A stretch of DNA of 64,000 bases from Streptomyces sp. NBC_00459 (GCF_036013955.1 NZ_CP107903.1:2232001-2296000), one strand, 5' to 3'. Shown: positions 34,450 to 43,003, numbered from the stretch's first letter. The notes: generated from the sequence alone by a model not told the origin. Translations and numbers: made by a program.

Positions 34450-35151
34450 ATGGCTTGCCATGCCAGTGATCAGGGCTACGAGGACGGTCAGGAACCCAAG
34501 ACGCGTCAGAGCCTTGAGGGCTACGAGGAGGACGGGCAGCGGTACGTCTCCCTGGCGGGGCTGCGGGCTCGCGGGTGGACCGGCGGAATGGTGCACCGGC
34601 TGCTCGGGACACCGGACCGCCTCAGCGTCAATCCGCGGCTCAGGGCGGCGCCGCAGGTCCGGCTGTACCGCGTCGAGCGGGTCACGGCGGCCGAGCGGAC
34701 CGACGAGTTCCGGAGGGTGGCGGAATCCTCGGCGCGACGGTCGGCGGCCGTGCGGAACGCCGTACAGCGTCGGCGGCTGGAGATCCTGGAGCGGATCAGG
34801 ACCGAACCGATCGAGGTACCGCTTCTGGATCCGGGCAAGCTGGCCCTGCGGGCGGTGGAACACCGGGCCCGACGGGAGGCGGCGGCCGACTGCCCGATCG
34901 AGCCGGCCGACGGCAACTCCGTACGGGACACCGGGCATGCCGGCCGTGCCACTCTCGCCCCTTGGAAGGTCGACTATCTGCGGCACCGGATGAGTCACTA
35001 CGACCAACTCCTGGACGGTCTGCCGGGAGGCGAGCGGGACTCCGGCCGGGCCGAGGCCGCGGAACTGCTCCGCCGACGGATCTGCGCGGCCATCGCCGAG
35101 GCGTACCCAGCACTTGAACAGGAGTGCGAGAGGCAAACGCGCGACCAATGA
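34450..35151 (+). CDS. Hypothetical protein, candidate DNA-damage-response gene
   Basis: A 233-residue protein starting at an ATG with GGGGGAGG upstream. Residues 30-55 (RYVSLAGLRARGWTGGMVHR) look like a small helix-turn-helix. RLYRVERVTAAE (near 75-86) follows, then a long basic helix with SARRSAAVRNAVQRRRLEIL. The rest contains a variable Pro-rich piece and a helical C-terminus (LRHRMSHYDQLLDGLPGG, AAELLRRRICAAIAEAYPAL). No catalytic motif, membrane segment or signal peptide is visible. I have a weak memory of similar actinobacterial hypotheticals with the R-G-W-T segment. Its promoter links it to DNA repair. Function unknown. Confidence 0.75.
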   Translation: MACHASDQGYEDGQEPKTRQSLEGYEEDGQRYVSLAGLRARGWTGGMVHRLLGTPDRLSVNPRLRAAPQVRLYRVERVTAAERTDEFRRVAESSARRSAAVRNAVQRRRLEILERIRTEPIEVPLLDPGKLALRAVEHRARREAAADCPIEPADGNSVRDTGHAGRATLAPWKVDYLRHRMSHYDQLLDGLPGGERDSGRAEAAELLRRRICAAIAEAYPALEQECERQTRDQ

Positions 35152-35224
35152 GCGGGTCCACCGCAAAGGTGAACCCGCAGGTGGGATCCCCTCCCGAGCC
35201 GGACAGGCGCACCATCCACGTCCC

Positions 35225-35230
35225 TACGCT
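35225..35230 (+). promoter_or_regulatory. -10 element of the GNAT gene (leaderless)
   Basis: TACGCT followed by six bases and the ATG at 35237. There is no purine-rich ribosome binding site between the element and the start, which points to a leaderless transcript. Confidence 0.5.
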
Positions 35231-35236
35231 CCGGCC

Positions 35237-36196
35237 ATGGAAGACGATCTCGCCCTGCGTGTGCACGAACGTCTGTCGGCGTGCCCCGGCCTGCGTCCGG
35301 TCGGGCCCGCCGAAGGACGGCGGTTCGCACGCTGGGACCTGGCCTCACTCGCCGAGGGCGCACTCGGCGAGTGCACCGACCCGGACTCGATCACGGCCTC
35401 GCACGAGAAGCGGTTACGCCTCCGACTGGGAGCGTCCGGACGGGAGTACGAACACGACGACGACTACTGCAGGAGGTACTGGATCCGAAACCCCGCCGAG
35501 GACGGGGAAGGCGGGCAGGCAAGGGGGCCGCTCGGGACCATCGCCGTGGACACCTGGCCGAGCGGGGTGGGTTCGTTGCGCGTCTCGTCGCTGTACGTCC
35601 ATCCCGTCGCCCGGCGGCGCGGCCTCGCCTCGTCGACGCTGGACACGGTGTACGAGGCATGTCGCGCCGAGGGCCTGCACGGCTTCCGCCTCGACACGCG
35701 CTGGACCTGGCAGCGGAGCGTCCGCTACTACCTCAACCGGGGCCTGTGGGTGACGTCGTGGAAGCACGCGCTCGGTCTCGCCCGGCTGTCGTATCTGCCC
35801 CGGTACGAAGTCGTGGAGAACGAGGGCGAGTTGACGTTCCTGGCGGCTGCTCCGGATGCGTGCGCGCCCGGTGTCATGGTCCCGCTGCTCGTCGCCGATG
35901 CCGTCGACGGGCGGCTGCGACTACGGGAGACCGAGCAGTACGCCCGTACCCGCGACGAGCTGAACGCCGTCCGGTACTACGCGCGGTCGACGCTCGCCCT
36001 GCATCTCGCCGTGCGCGGACTGCCGTTGGTGAGAGGGGAGGAGGAGTGGGCCGAGGCGGTCGCCGGCCGATGGTGCGACATCGGCGATCCGGAGGGGCTC
36101 GCGCGGAAGATCGGGGCCTTCGAGCGGGTCGCACGCGACGACGGCTGGCGGCTGACGGGCCTGTACGGCCAGTCGTCCCACTCCCGACGCCACTGA
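35237..36196 (+). CDS. GNAT family N-acetyltransferase
   Basis: A 319-residue protein with a GNAT core at about 95-175: the beta-4 strand LRVSSLYVHPVARRRGLASS holds the acetyl-CoA-binding R/Q-x-x-G-x-A signature (RRRGLA). HGFRLDTRWTWQRSVRYYLNRGLW is the following beta5/alpha4 part. The C-terminal 120 residues are a separate, mostly helical extension not needed for acetyl transfer. Acceptor unknown. The ATG at 35237 fits both the family-like start and the -10 spacing; longer frames overlap the previous gene. It follows the unknown gene by 85 bases. Confidence 0.82.
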   Translation: MEDDLALRVHERLSACPGLRPVGPAEGRRFARWDLASLAEGALGECTDPDSITASHEKRLRLRLGASGREYEHDDDYCRRYWIRNPAEDGEGGQARGPLGTIAVDTWPSGVGSLRVSSLYVHPVARRRGLASSTLDTVYEACRAEGLHGFRLDTRWTWQRSVRYYLNRGLWVTSWKHALGLARLSYLPRYEVVENEGELTFLAAAPDACAPGVMVPLLVADAVDGRLRLRETEQYARTRDELNAVRYYARSTLALHLAVRGLPLVRGEEEWAEAVAGRWCDIGDPEGLARKIGAFERVARDDGWRLTGLYGQSSHSRRH

Positions 36197-36327
36197 TCAC
36201 ACCCTCGACGGAAATCCGGGTGCGCCCGCCACCCCGCACTGCGCATGATCGGCGGGTGGTCCTGCGGGCGACCCACACGCCCGCACTCGACTCGGCCGTT
36301 CCATCTCCCACCTTTCAGGAGCCCGCC

Positions 36328-36807
36328 ATGCTCAAGCGCGTCACCGTCCCCGGTCTGTTCCCGCCGCCCACCTACTCCCACGCCTCCGTCGTCGAGGCGG
36401 GCACGCGTGTCGCGTTTCTCGCCGGCTCCGTGCCGCTGGACGCGCAGGGGCGGATCGTCGGCGTGGGCGATCCCGTGCTGCAGACAGCGCAGGTGATCGT
36501 CAACCTGGGTGAACAACTCCGGGCGGTGGGCAGTGACTTCGCGCATGTCCTGGCGACCGACGTGTACGTCGTGAGCGGCGAACCCGAGGTTCTGTCCGCC
36601 GTCTGGGAGGTCGTCGAGTCGTCCGGCCTCTCCGTCGGACCTCATTCGTCGACCCTCATCGGAGTGGCCTGTCTCGGCTACCCGGGGCAGTTGGTGGAGA
36701 TCACGGCGACGGCCGCCGTCCCGGAGACGGACTCGGAGACGGAGACCAAGACCGGGACCGATTCCACAGCAGATACCGAGCCTGCCGGACGACCTGGGAT
36801 CCAGTAA
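36328..36807 (+). CDS. RidA/YjgF family protein with acidic C-terminal tail
   Basis: A 159-residue protein. Residues 1-128 are the RidA fold (THASV-like start SHASVVEAGTRVAFLAGSVP, DPVLQTAQVIVNLGEQLRAV, VYVVSG, then STLIGVACLGYPGQLVEI). RidA proteins hydrolyse reactive enamine or imine intermediates. The usual catalytic arginine region near residue 105 is not obvious: STLIGVACLG replaces the typical R-x-x-V. The last 30 residues are a Thr/Glu/Asp-rich disordered tail, unusual for the family. An AGGAG precedes the ATG at 36328. Confidence 0.85.
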   Translation: MLKRVTVPGLFPPPTYSHASVVEAGTRVAFLAGSVPLDAQGRIVGVGDPVLQTAQVIVNLGEQLRAVGSDFAHVLATDVYVVSGEPEVLSAVWEVVESSGLSVGPHSSTLIGVACLGYPGQLVEITATAAVPETDSETETKTGTDSTADTEPAGRPGIQ

Positions 36808-36851
36808 ATCCAGGTGCGTTCGGTACGGCCCTTCTGGCAGGCTCCGGCCCC

Positions 36852-37325
36852 GTGACCCCCTCATCCACCGCCCCGAAGATCACCCTCCGCCGTGCCGTGG
36901 CCGACGATGCCGACTCTGCCGCCGACGTACTGCTGCGGTCCAGAGGCGCCGCCCTGCCGACCGTTGACTGGCCTCGGTCCGACGACGAGGTCCGCGGCTA
37001 CTTCCGGGATGTGGTGGTGCCGCACCGCGAGACCTGGGTCGCGGAGGCGTCGTCAGCGGACGGGATCGTCGGCGTGATGGTGCTCGACGGTGACGAGGTG
37101 TCGCAGCTGTACCTGTTGTCCGACTGGCGCGGGCACGGCATCGGTGACCTTTTCCTCGCCCTCGCGAAGGAGCGCAGCCCTGACGGACTGACCCTGTGGA
37201 CCTTTCAGGTCAACAAGCCCGCCCACCGCTTCTACGAACGCCACGGCTTCGTCGCCGTCGAGTACACGGACGGCAGCGGAAACGAGGAGCGGGAGCCTGA
37301 CGTGCGCTTCGTCTGGCAGCCGTAG
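36852..37325 (+). CDS. GNAT family N-acetyltransferase
   Basis: A 157-residue single-domain GNAT enzyme beginning at a GTG. The fold runs from ITLRRAVADDADSAADVLLR to VNKPAHRFYERHGFVAVEY. The acetyl-CoA loop is in QLYLLSDWRGHGIGDLFLAL (near 90-110) with R-G-x-G-I-G. The C-terminal EREPDVRFVW is typical of small-molecule or peptide acetyltransferases. Substrate unknown. It lies 44 bases downstream of the RidA gene in the same direction, but the gap has no clear ribosome binding site and could hold its own promoter. Confidence 0.88.
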   Translation: MTPSSTAPKITLRRAVADDADSAADVLLRSRGAALPTVDWPRSDDEVRGYFRDVVVPHRETWVAEASSADGIVGVMVLDGDEVSQLYLLSDWRGHGIGDLFLALAKERSPDGLTLWTFQVNKPAHRFYERHGFVAVEYTDGSGNEEREPDVRFVWQP

Positions 37326-37591
37326 CGCACACAGGGGGCCTCACAGGCTCGGCCCAGGCTCACGACCCGTGTGTCACGGGCGAGTTCGAGAACGTACGAC
37401 GGCCACCGCTGCCCGGCGGGCGGGCCGCCCCGACAGGTGCCGTCGGACTCGCCCGGCCGTCTCATCCACAGCTGGGCGACGAGCTGCGGGAGGTTTGGGC
37501 GTCGTTCCTCCCCTCACCCACGCTGGAACGCCGGTTCGCACGTTCGGCGGGCGAACACACCCGCACCCGCTGTCCCCGGCCGACAGCCGGC

Positions 37592-38563
37592 TCAGCCACG
37601 GGCCGCGTACCGGTCCGTCGCCGCCACCAGTTCGTCCACCATGCCCGGCGCTCCCGCGTTGTGACCCACCTCGTCGACGACGACCAACTCACTGCCGGGC
37701 CAGGCGTGATGGAGCCGCCAGACCGTGCCGAGCAGATTCCCGGGGTCGAGGCTGCCCTGGACGAGGGTGCCGGGGATGTTCTTGAGCCGGTGCGCGTCGC
37801 GCAGTACGACACCTTCCGCACCCTTGTTCCCCTCGCCCAGGAAGTGGTCGTCGCCCCAGTAGTGGGTGACGGTCCGGGCGAAGCCCATGCGGAACACCGG
37901 GTCCTCGTAACGCGGTACGGAACGGGGCGGTGCCGGGAGCATGGCCGTCTCCCAGTCGGTCCACGCCCGTGCGGCGCGTGCCCGGACCTCGGGGTCGGGC
38001 GACTCCAGCAGCCGGTTGTACGCGGCAGCCAGGTTCCCGTCCCGCTCGCCCTCGGGCACCTCGGCACGGAACTTCTCGAAGGCCTCGGGGAACAGGTTCC
38101 CCAGTCCCCTGGTCAGCAGGGCCACTTCGGCGTCGGAACCGGTCGCGACCGCGGTCAGCACCAGCTCGGACACGACCTCCGGATGCGTCTGCGCGTACCG
38201 CAGCCCGAGCACCGATCCCCACGACACGCCCCACACCAGCCACCGCTCGATCCCCAAGTGCCGCCGCAGCAGCTCGAGATCGGCCAGGATGTGGGCCGTC
38301 GTGTTCACGCTCATATCGGTGTCGTACGCGCTCGCATGCGGCGTCGAACGCCCGGCCCCGCGCTGATCGAGCAGTACGATCCGGTAGGCGGCCGGATCGA
38401 AGTACCGCCGGAAGTTCGCGCTCGCCCCCGACCCCGGCCCGCCGTGCAGCATCACCGCCGGCTTGCCCTGCGGATTTCCGCAGACTTCCCAGTAGACGCG
38501 GTTGCCGTCCCCGACCTCGAGCATGCCGTGGTCGTACGGTTCGATCTCCGGATACAGGCCCAT
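37592..38563 (-). CDS. pip: Proline iminopeptidase
   Basis: A 323-residue alpha/beta hydrolase of peptidase family S33, which removes N-terminal proline. HGGPG (40-44) forms the oxyanion hole, DQRGAGRSTPH (66-76) is the family signature, and the nucleophile is Ser114 in GVSWGSVLG. The C-terminal GSLDPGN and DEVGHNAG segments hold the expected acid and histidine. There is no signal peptide, so it acts in the cytoplasm. The ATG at 38563 fits the canonical N-terminus LYPEIEPYDHGMLEV; a TACGTT lies six bases before it, suggesting a leaderless message. Confidence 0.94.
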   Translation of the reverse strand: MGLYPEIEPYDHGMLEVGDGNRVYWEVCGNPQGKPAVMLHGGPGSGASANFRRYFDPAAYRIVLLDQRGAGRSTPHASAYDTDMSVNTTAHILADLELLRRHLGIERWLVWGVSWGSVLGLRYAQTHPEVVSELVLTAVATGSDAEVALLTRGLGNLFPEAFEKFRAEVPEGERDGNLAAAYNRLLESPDPEVRARAARAWTDWETAMLPAPPRSVPRYEDPVFRMGFARTVTHYWGDDHFLGEGNKGAEGVVLRDAHRLKNIPGTLVQGSLDPGNLLGTVWRLHHAWPGSELVVVDEVGHNAGAPGMVDELVAATDRYAARG

Positions 38564-38569
38564 CGGGTC

Positions 38570-38575
38570 AACGTA
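38570..38575 (-). promoter_or_regulatory. -10 element of pip (leaderless)
   Basis: Minus strand TACGTT, six bases, then the ATG at 38563. No ribosome binding site fits in the gap. Confidence 0.5.
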
Positions 38576-38622
38576 ACGTGGTTGCGCGAGTCCGGGCGCG
38601 CCAATTTTCGCCACCACTGCCC

Positions 38623-39336
38623 TCACCGCTGAGGGGGCAGACCGGCGGCGGTCGCCGCGTCCCGCAGCACATCCCGGAGCATCGCGGGCGTGAGGCGGCC
38701 GGTGAAGGTGTTGCGCTGACTGACGTGGAAGCAGCCGAAGAGCCGCAGCCCGCCGCCGACCGTGATCCGTGCCCCATGCCCGAAGGCGGGGCGCGGACGC
38801 GGCACGCTCCAGCCGGCCGCGTCGAGAACGGGCAGCGTCGCCTGCCAGCCGAACGCCCCGAGCACCACCACCGCCCGCAGTGTCGGCCGGAGCAGCTCCA
38901 GCTCGCTCACCAGCCACGGCCGGCAGGCGTCCCGTTCCTCGGGCGTCGGTTTGTTGGCGGGCGGGGCGCAGTGCACGGGCGAGGTGACGCGTACGCCGTA
39001 CAGTTCGAGCCCGTCGCCCGCGCTCACCGAACCGGCCTGCGACGCGAGCCCCAGCTCGTGCAGCGCCGCGTACAGCACTTCTCCGGAGCGGTCCCCCGTG
39101 AACATGCGCCCGGTCCGGTTCCCGCCGTGGGCGGCGGGCGCCAGCCCGACGATCAGCAGCCGGGCGTCAGACGGCCCGAACCCCGGCACCGGCCGCCCCC
39201 AGTAGTCCCAGTCCGCGAAGCCGGCGCGCTTGGTACGGGCGACCTCCTCCCGCCAGGCGACCAGCCGAGGGCAGCGCCGGCACCCGGCGATCCGCTCGTC
39301 GAGCGCGGCCAGCCCGGCCGGACCAGTGATGTCCAT
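38623..39336 (-). CDS. Family 5 uracil-DNA glycosylase (UdgB type)
   Basis: A 237-residue iron-sulfur uracil-DNA glycosylase, which starts base-excision repair of deaminated DNA. Motif 1 is GLAPAAHGGNRTGRMFTGDRSG in two overlapping parts (65-85). Motif 2 is HVSQRNTFTGRLT near the C-terminus. Four cysteines (19, 22, 123 and 138) are spaced to hold a 4Fe-4S cluster. The alanine-rich GLAPAA motif, lacking a polar catalytic residue, marks family 5 rather than family 4. The ATG at 39336 is six bases after a TACCGT, again a leaderless arrangement. It likely runs into pip, 59 bases downstream. Confidence 0.93.
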   Translation of the reverse strand: MDITGPAGLAALDERIAGCRRCPRLVAWREEVARTKRAGFADWDYWGRPVPGFGPSDARLLIVGLAPAAHGGNRTGRMFTGDRSGEVLYAALHELGLASQAGSVSAGDGLELYGVRVTSPVHCAPPANKPTPEERDACRPWLVSELELLRPTLRAVVVLGAFGWQATLPVLDAAGWSVPRPRPAFGHGARITVGGGLRLFGCFHVSQRNTFTGRLTPAMLRDVLRDAATAAGLPPQR

Positions 39337-39342
39337 ACGTCC

Positions 39343-39348
39343 ACGGTA
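39343..39348 (-). promoter_or_regulatory. -10 element of the uracil-DNA glycosylase gene (leaderless)
   Basis: Minus strand TACCGT, six bases, then the ATG at 39336. No damage-type box sits eight bases further upstream. Confidence 0.5.
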
Positions 39349-39482
39349 GAACGGCGGACGAGAGTCACCTCGGGAATCGAGCCCCGAGGCCAGGACCACG
39401 TATCAGGGTCATGCAGCAGGGGCCGGTCAGGTATCAGGACCAGGACCGGAAAAACCCGTCCGCTCCGCGCGACCCGGAGTAC

Positions 39483-39488
39483 TAAAGT
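39483..39488 (+). promoter_or_regulatory. -10 element of the S4-domain gene (leaderless)
   Basis: TAAAGT followed by seven bases and the ATG at 39496. The stretch between includes GAGGG, so a short-leader reading is also possible. Confidence 0.45.
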
Positions 39489-39495
39489 CGAGGGC

Positions 39496-40017
39496 ATGGC
39501 ATCTGGCAGGGTTTCCGAGGGCGCGGACACCGACGGCGGCGCACACACCCAGGACGGCACCGCGGCCGACACAGCACCGGCCGCACCCGTCGCACCGGAT
39601 GTGGCCGCGGCCGACGCCGCCCGTCCGGCGAGCGGTGAGACCGTCCGCATCGACAGCTGGATCTGGTCCGTGCGTCTCGTGAAGACCCGTTCCATGGGCG
39701 CGACCGCCTGCCGAGGCGGCCACGTACGCGTCAACGGCGAGCGGGTGAAGCCCGCGTACGCCGTGCGCGTCGGTGACGAGGTCCGCCTCCGCAACGCCGG
39801 CCTGGAACGGGTCGTCGTGGTGAAGCGCCTGATCCGCAAGCGGGTCGGACCCCCGGTGGCCGCCGAGTGTTACGTCGACAACAGCCCTCCGCCGCCACCC
39901 CGCGAGGCCGTCGCCCCGGCCGGCATCCGCGACCGCGGCACCGGTCGCCCGACGAAACGCGACCGCCGCGACATGGAACGCCTGCGAGGCCTCACCGGAC
40001 CCGACGACGCCTCGTAA
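39496..40017 (+). CDS. S4-domain RNA-binding protein (Hsp15-like)
   Basis: A 173-residue protein. The first 48 residues are an Ala/Asp/Thr-rich disordered leader. Residues 51-105 are an S4 RNA-binding fold (RIDSWIWSVRLVKTRSMGAT, then GHVRVNGERVKPAYAVRVGD). A basic C-terminus follows (RDRGTGRPTKRDRRDMERLR). E. coli Hsp15 binds 50S subunits carrying stalled nascent chains, and this relative could do the same; the long N-terminal leader is an actinobacterial addition. It is divergent from the uracil-DNA glycosylase gene and ends before a strong hairpin. Confidence 0.9.
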   Translation: MASGRVSEGADTDGGAHTQDGTAADTAPAAPVAPDVAAADAARPASGETVRIDSWIWSVRLVKTRSMGATACRGGHVRVNGERVKPAYAVRVGDEVRLRNAGLERVVVVKRLIRKRVGPPVAAECYVDNSPPPPPREAVAPAGIRDRGTGRPTKRDRRDMERLRGLTGPDDAS

Positions 40018-40069
40018 AGGCGCCGCGGGCACAGGCACCTCTCCCCAAAGTCCTCAGGGACGCAACCCC

Positions 40070-40101
40070 GGGCGCCTCTGCGCGTACACGCAGTGGCGCC
40101 C
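40070..40101. terminator. Strong hairpin between convergent S4 and DoxX genes
   Basis: GGGCGCC (40070-40076) pairs with GGCGCCC (40095-40101), and CTGCG (40078-40082) with CGCAG (40089-40093), around a six-base loop with one T-T mismatch. The placement between convergent genes supports bidirectional termination. Confidence 0.7.
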
Positions 40102-40170
40102 GACCGGGTCTCCACGACCCGTCGGACGCCACTCTCCGCGTACGCCACCCCGGGCCGTACGCCGACACCT

Positions 40171-40638
40171 TCACGCCCGTCGCCGCACCAGCCGCAGCAG
40201 GTCCGCGTTGTGTCCTCGGCGGGCCCAGGCGATGAGGGCGAGCGGCACGATGAGGATCAGTGGTGTCGCCGCGTACTGCCCGTCGAAGACGGCGACCTGC
40301 ACGATGAACGCACCCACCATCAGCGCGCTCAGCGCCGTCGCGGCCACCGACTGCAGCACCGGAATCAACAGCGCGACGGCTCCGGCCAGTTCGAGCAGCC
40401 CGATGGTGTACATGCCCGCGCTGCCCCAGCCCATCTTGTCGAAGGACTCGGCGGCCGACGGGTGTGCGATCAGCTTGGGCAGCGCGCTCGCGAGCCCGAA
40501 GAAGAGCGCGAGCACCACCTGAAGCGCCCGCAGCGCGATCCGGGCACGCCGTCCACGAGCGGACACGGACCTGTCGGAGGCTGTCTGCGTGGTGGAGGCT
40601 GCGTTGAGGGACGTGACGGGAGCGGTGGTCTCGGACAT
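40171..40638 (-). CDS. DoxX family membrane protein
   Basis: A 155-residue protein with four predicted membrane helices (about 38-58, 75-95, 97-115 and 120-138). DoxX features are VLALFFGLASALPKLIAHPS after helix 1, GMYTIGLLELAGAVALLIP, and the basic end WARRGHNADLLRLVRRRA. The N-terminal 30 residues are Ser/Thr-rich. DoxX proteins are small quinone-linked or redox-related membrane proteins of mostly unknown job. A CAGGAGACCTCA ribosome binding site precedes the ATG at 40638. Confidence 0.88.
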   Translation of the reverse strand: MSETTAPVTSLNAASTTQTASDRSVSARGRRARIALRALQVVLALFFGLASALPKLIAHPSAAESFDKMGWGSAGMYTIGLLELAGAVALLIPVLQSVAATALSALMVGAFIVQVAVFDGQYAATPLILIVPLALIAWARRGHNADLLRLVRRRA

Positions 40639-40728
40639 TGAGGTCTCCTGGGTGAAGCGGTTCTCCGTTGCTTTCACAGAGGTAGACCGACCGCCGCCCG
40701 AGAACTCATCGCCGTTCGGATGGACTTC

Positions 40729-41271
40729 TCAGACCGCGCGCAGAGCCTGATGCGGCCCGCTGGGAAGTTCGGCCTTGACCGTGTCTCCGGGGCGCACCTC
40801 GCCTCCCTCCTTCACGATGCTCATGATTCCGGCCTTGCGGACGACGTTCCCCGCGTCGTCCCGTCCCACCACCCGCTTCAGCAGCCCGTCCTGGAAGTTG
40901 TCGATCTGCAGGCAGGGGTTGCGCAGGCCGGTCACCGTCAGCACCACGTCGTCGCCTATGTGCAGCAGGGTGCCGACGGGAAGCGCGAGCAGATCGATGC
41001 CCCGGGTGGTGATGTTCTCGCCGAGTTCCCCGGGCGCCACCTCGAACCCCTCCTCGCCGACCTCGGTGAGGAGCTCCTCGTGGATCAGATGGACCTGGCG
41101 CAGATTGGGCACCGTGGGGTCCTTCGCCATGCGCGAGCGGTGCTTGACGGTCGTCCCGGCATGCACGTCCCCCTCCACGCCGAGCCCGGCCAGAAGCCTG
41201 ACACTGTCCCGGTTCGGCTTGCTGAACGAGTACCCGCCGTTGCTGCTGACCGCCACGACAATGCCGCTCAT
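40729..41271 (-). CDS. MOSC domain-containing protein
   Basis: A 180-residue single MOSC domain, the beta-barrel that handles sulfur on molybdenum cofactor in MoCo sulfurases and related enzymes. LLAGLGVEGDVHAGTTVKHRSR, GELGENITTRGIDL and LRNPCLQIDNFQ (with the conserved Cys) are the family blocks. Stand-alone MOSC proteins of this length resemble YiiM, which reduces hydroxylated base analogues using MoCo. A GAGGGAG precedes the ATG at 41271. The window also encodes a molybdopterin oxidoreductase at 58922, but it is not linked. Confidence 0.9.
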   Translation of the reverse strand: MSGIVVAVSSNGGYSFSKPNRDSVRLLAGLGVEGDVHAGTTVKHRSRMAKDPTVPNLRQVHLIHEELLTEVGEEGFEVAPGELGENITTRGIDLLALPVGTLLHIGDDVVLTVTGLRNPCLQIDNFQDGLLKRVVGRDDAGNVVRKAGIMSIVKEGGEVRPGDTVKAELPSGPHQALRAV

Positions 41272-41312
41272 CCTCAGAACTCCCTCGCGCCCGTGTCCTT
41301 GTTCGCTACACG

Positions 41313-42002
41313 CTACCCACTCACCGCCCGTACCCAGACCTCGTCCTCCGTCAGATACCGGTCCACCTTCAGCCCCGCTTCCCGCAGAGCCTCCTCGAAC
41401 TGCTCCGGTGTCAACGGTCGGGCGAGGAAGGTCTGGGTCCACACCGCGTCCGGGAACTCGTACTCCGCGCGGACCGAGTTGACGCCGTCCCCGACCGGCT
41501 CCGACGACACCAGCCGTATCGTGGAGCTGTTCGGCCCGACCCGCTCGCGGGGCAGGTTCGTGTGGTAGTCCGCGCCCTCGCGTTGGATCAGCACATGGCC
41601 GTCCTCCGCGAGGTGCCGGGCGCAGGTGCGCAGCAGCCCCCGCCGAACCTCGACGTCCCCGGCGTGCACGAGGAACGACGCGAGCAGCACCACGTCGAAC
41701 TTCTCGCCCAGGTCGAGGTCCTCGATCGGGCTGCGTATCGTGCGCGCTCCCCGGACGCGCTCCAGCATCTCGGCCGACTCGTCCACCGCGGTGACCGTGA
41801 AGCCGCGCTCCAGGAGCGCATGGGTCATGCGTCCGACGCCACTGCCGAGTTCCAGGATGTGCGCGCCTGCGGGCACCGCCGCGGCGATGACGTCCGGCTC
41901 GTCCCCGATCGGCAGCCGCGAGTAGAGCTCGACCGCACAGCCGTCCGGGGTGATCGCCCCCGGTCCCGTGCCTTCATGTCCTTCTCGCATTTCCAGTCTC
42001 AT
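41313..42002 (-). CDS. Class I SAM-dependent methyltransferase
   Basis: A 229-residue methyltransferase. Motif I is ILELGSGVGRMTHALLERG (near 48-66), the acidic residue is in VTAVDESAEMLERV, and motif IV is KFDVVLLASFLVHAGD. The HLAEDGHVLIQREG strand follows. The C-terminus (LTPEQFEEALREAGLKVDRY) is the usual Methyltransf_25/UbiE-like end. An ATG at 41990 is an alternative start. Substrate unknown. It lies 62 bases downstream of the acyltransferase-like gene and may share its transcript. Confidence 0.85.
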   Translation of the reverse strand: MRLEMREGHEGTGPGAITPDGCAVELYSRLPIGDEPDVIAAAVPAGAHILELGSGVGRMTHALLERGFTVTAVDESAEMLERVRGARTIRSPIEDLDLGEKFDVVLLASFLVHAGDVEVRRGLLRTCARHLAEDGHVLIQREGADYHTNLPRERVGPNSSTIRLVSSEPVGDGVNSVRAEYEFPDAVWTQTFLARPLTPEQFEEALREAGLKVDRYLTEDEVWVRAVSG

Positions 42003-42064
42003 GCCCGCACAACGGCCCGCGTCCGCAGGGCCGTTCCCGCCCCTGGGCTGTTCACCCGTTCGAG

Positions 42065-43003
42065 TCAAACCGTCGGCAGCGGGAACCATCCGTGGCCGAT
42101 GTACCAGTGGCCACCTGCCCGCAGATGGTCCCCGACAGCCCGTTCCACCGTGGTCCGCCGGGGCAGCCCGGCCACCGGCAGGTCCGGGTTCCCGAACACG
42201 AACTGAACCGGCTGGGAGTCGGCCGGCTCGGCCTCGTCGACCACGATCCGGAAGCGTTCCTGGAAACGGACGATGTTGGAGTCCGCCTCCAGATACCGCC
42301 TCAACCGCGTGTCCAGCAGCCAGGAGTGACAGACCCCGGCCGTGTACCGCTCCCCCGGGAAGTGGCGCGCGAAGAAGTCCAGGGCCAGTGCCAGAGACCG
42401 ATCGCAGGCGGCCGGGGACAGCGGCCCGTGGAAGTCGGGGATGTGCAGGCTGAGGCACATGGCGTCGGCGTCCGGGGCCGAACCGGTGGCGGCGAGCAAC
42501 TCCACCGTCCGCTCCCCCACCCGCGCCCGCTGGAACTGCAGCCGCCCCAGCTGGAACAGTTCCCCGTGAAAGTGCAGGGCGAGCCACCACATCGTCTCTA
42601 CGCCGCCCCGGCCGTGCCTCCTGCGGTACACCGCCATGTTCCGCCCGAGGTCGGCGAGCGTACGGCGGGACACCTCCGGCGGGACCCCGAGTGCGTGGTG
42701 ATGGGCGCGTACGTACGGAAGGGCGGCGACGAACACGTACACGGCGAAATACCGGCCCAGTGCCCCCGGCTCTCCGTCGGCCTGCCCGGTGAACAGCTCC
42801 GCGATCCGCTCGCCGGGCCAGGGCGCCGCCCCGCCGATCTCCCCCATGTCCCGCACCAGCCCCTCGACGCACTCCTCCAGGAGCCGCATCGCATCGGAGT
42901 CGCTGGTCAACAGCCGGCGCAGTGCGACCAGTTCGTTGATGTCCTCGTGCGGTACGGCCAGGTCGAGCAGAGTCTCGGGAAGGTCGTCGGCATCCGGCAG
43001 CAC
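42065..43003 (-). CDS. Acyltransferase-like conserved protein
   Basis: A 312-residue protein I recognise only as a Streptomyces protein often labelled acyltransferase-domain-containing. It begins with a helical LPETLLDLAVPHEDINELVA. Next come YFAVYVFVAALPYVRAHHHA, TLADLGRNMAVYRRRHGRGG and LHFHGELFQLGRLQFQRARV. The end holds VCHSWLLDTRLRRYLEADSN and IVRFQERFRIV, which resembles the GNAT-like C-terminal domain seen in these proteins. The GTG at 43003 has GGGGAG nine bases upstream. No membrane segment. Catalytic residues cannot be assigned. Confidence 0.7.
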   Translation of the reverse strand: MLPDADDLPETLLDLAVPHEDINELVALRRLLTSDSDAMRLLEECVEGLVRDMGEIGGAAPWPGERIAELFTGQADGEPGALGRYFAVYVFVAALPYVRAHHHALGVPPEVSRRTLADLGRNMAVYRRRHGRGGVETMWWLALHFHGELFQLGRLQFQRARVGERTVELLAATGSAPDADAMCLSLHIPDFHGPLSPAACDRSLALALDFFARHFPGERYTAGVCHSWLLDTRLRRYLEADSNIVRFQERFRIVVDEAEPADSQPVQFVFGNPDLPVAGLPRRTTVERAVGDHLRAGGHWYIGHGWFPLPTV

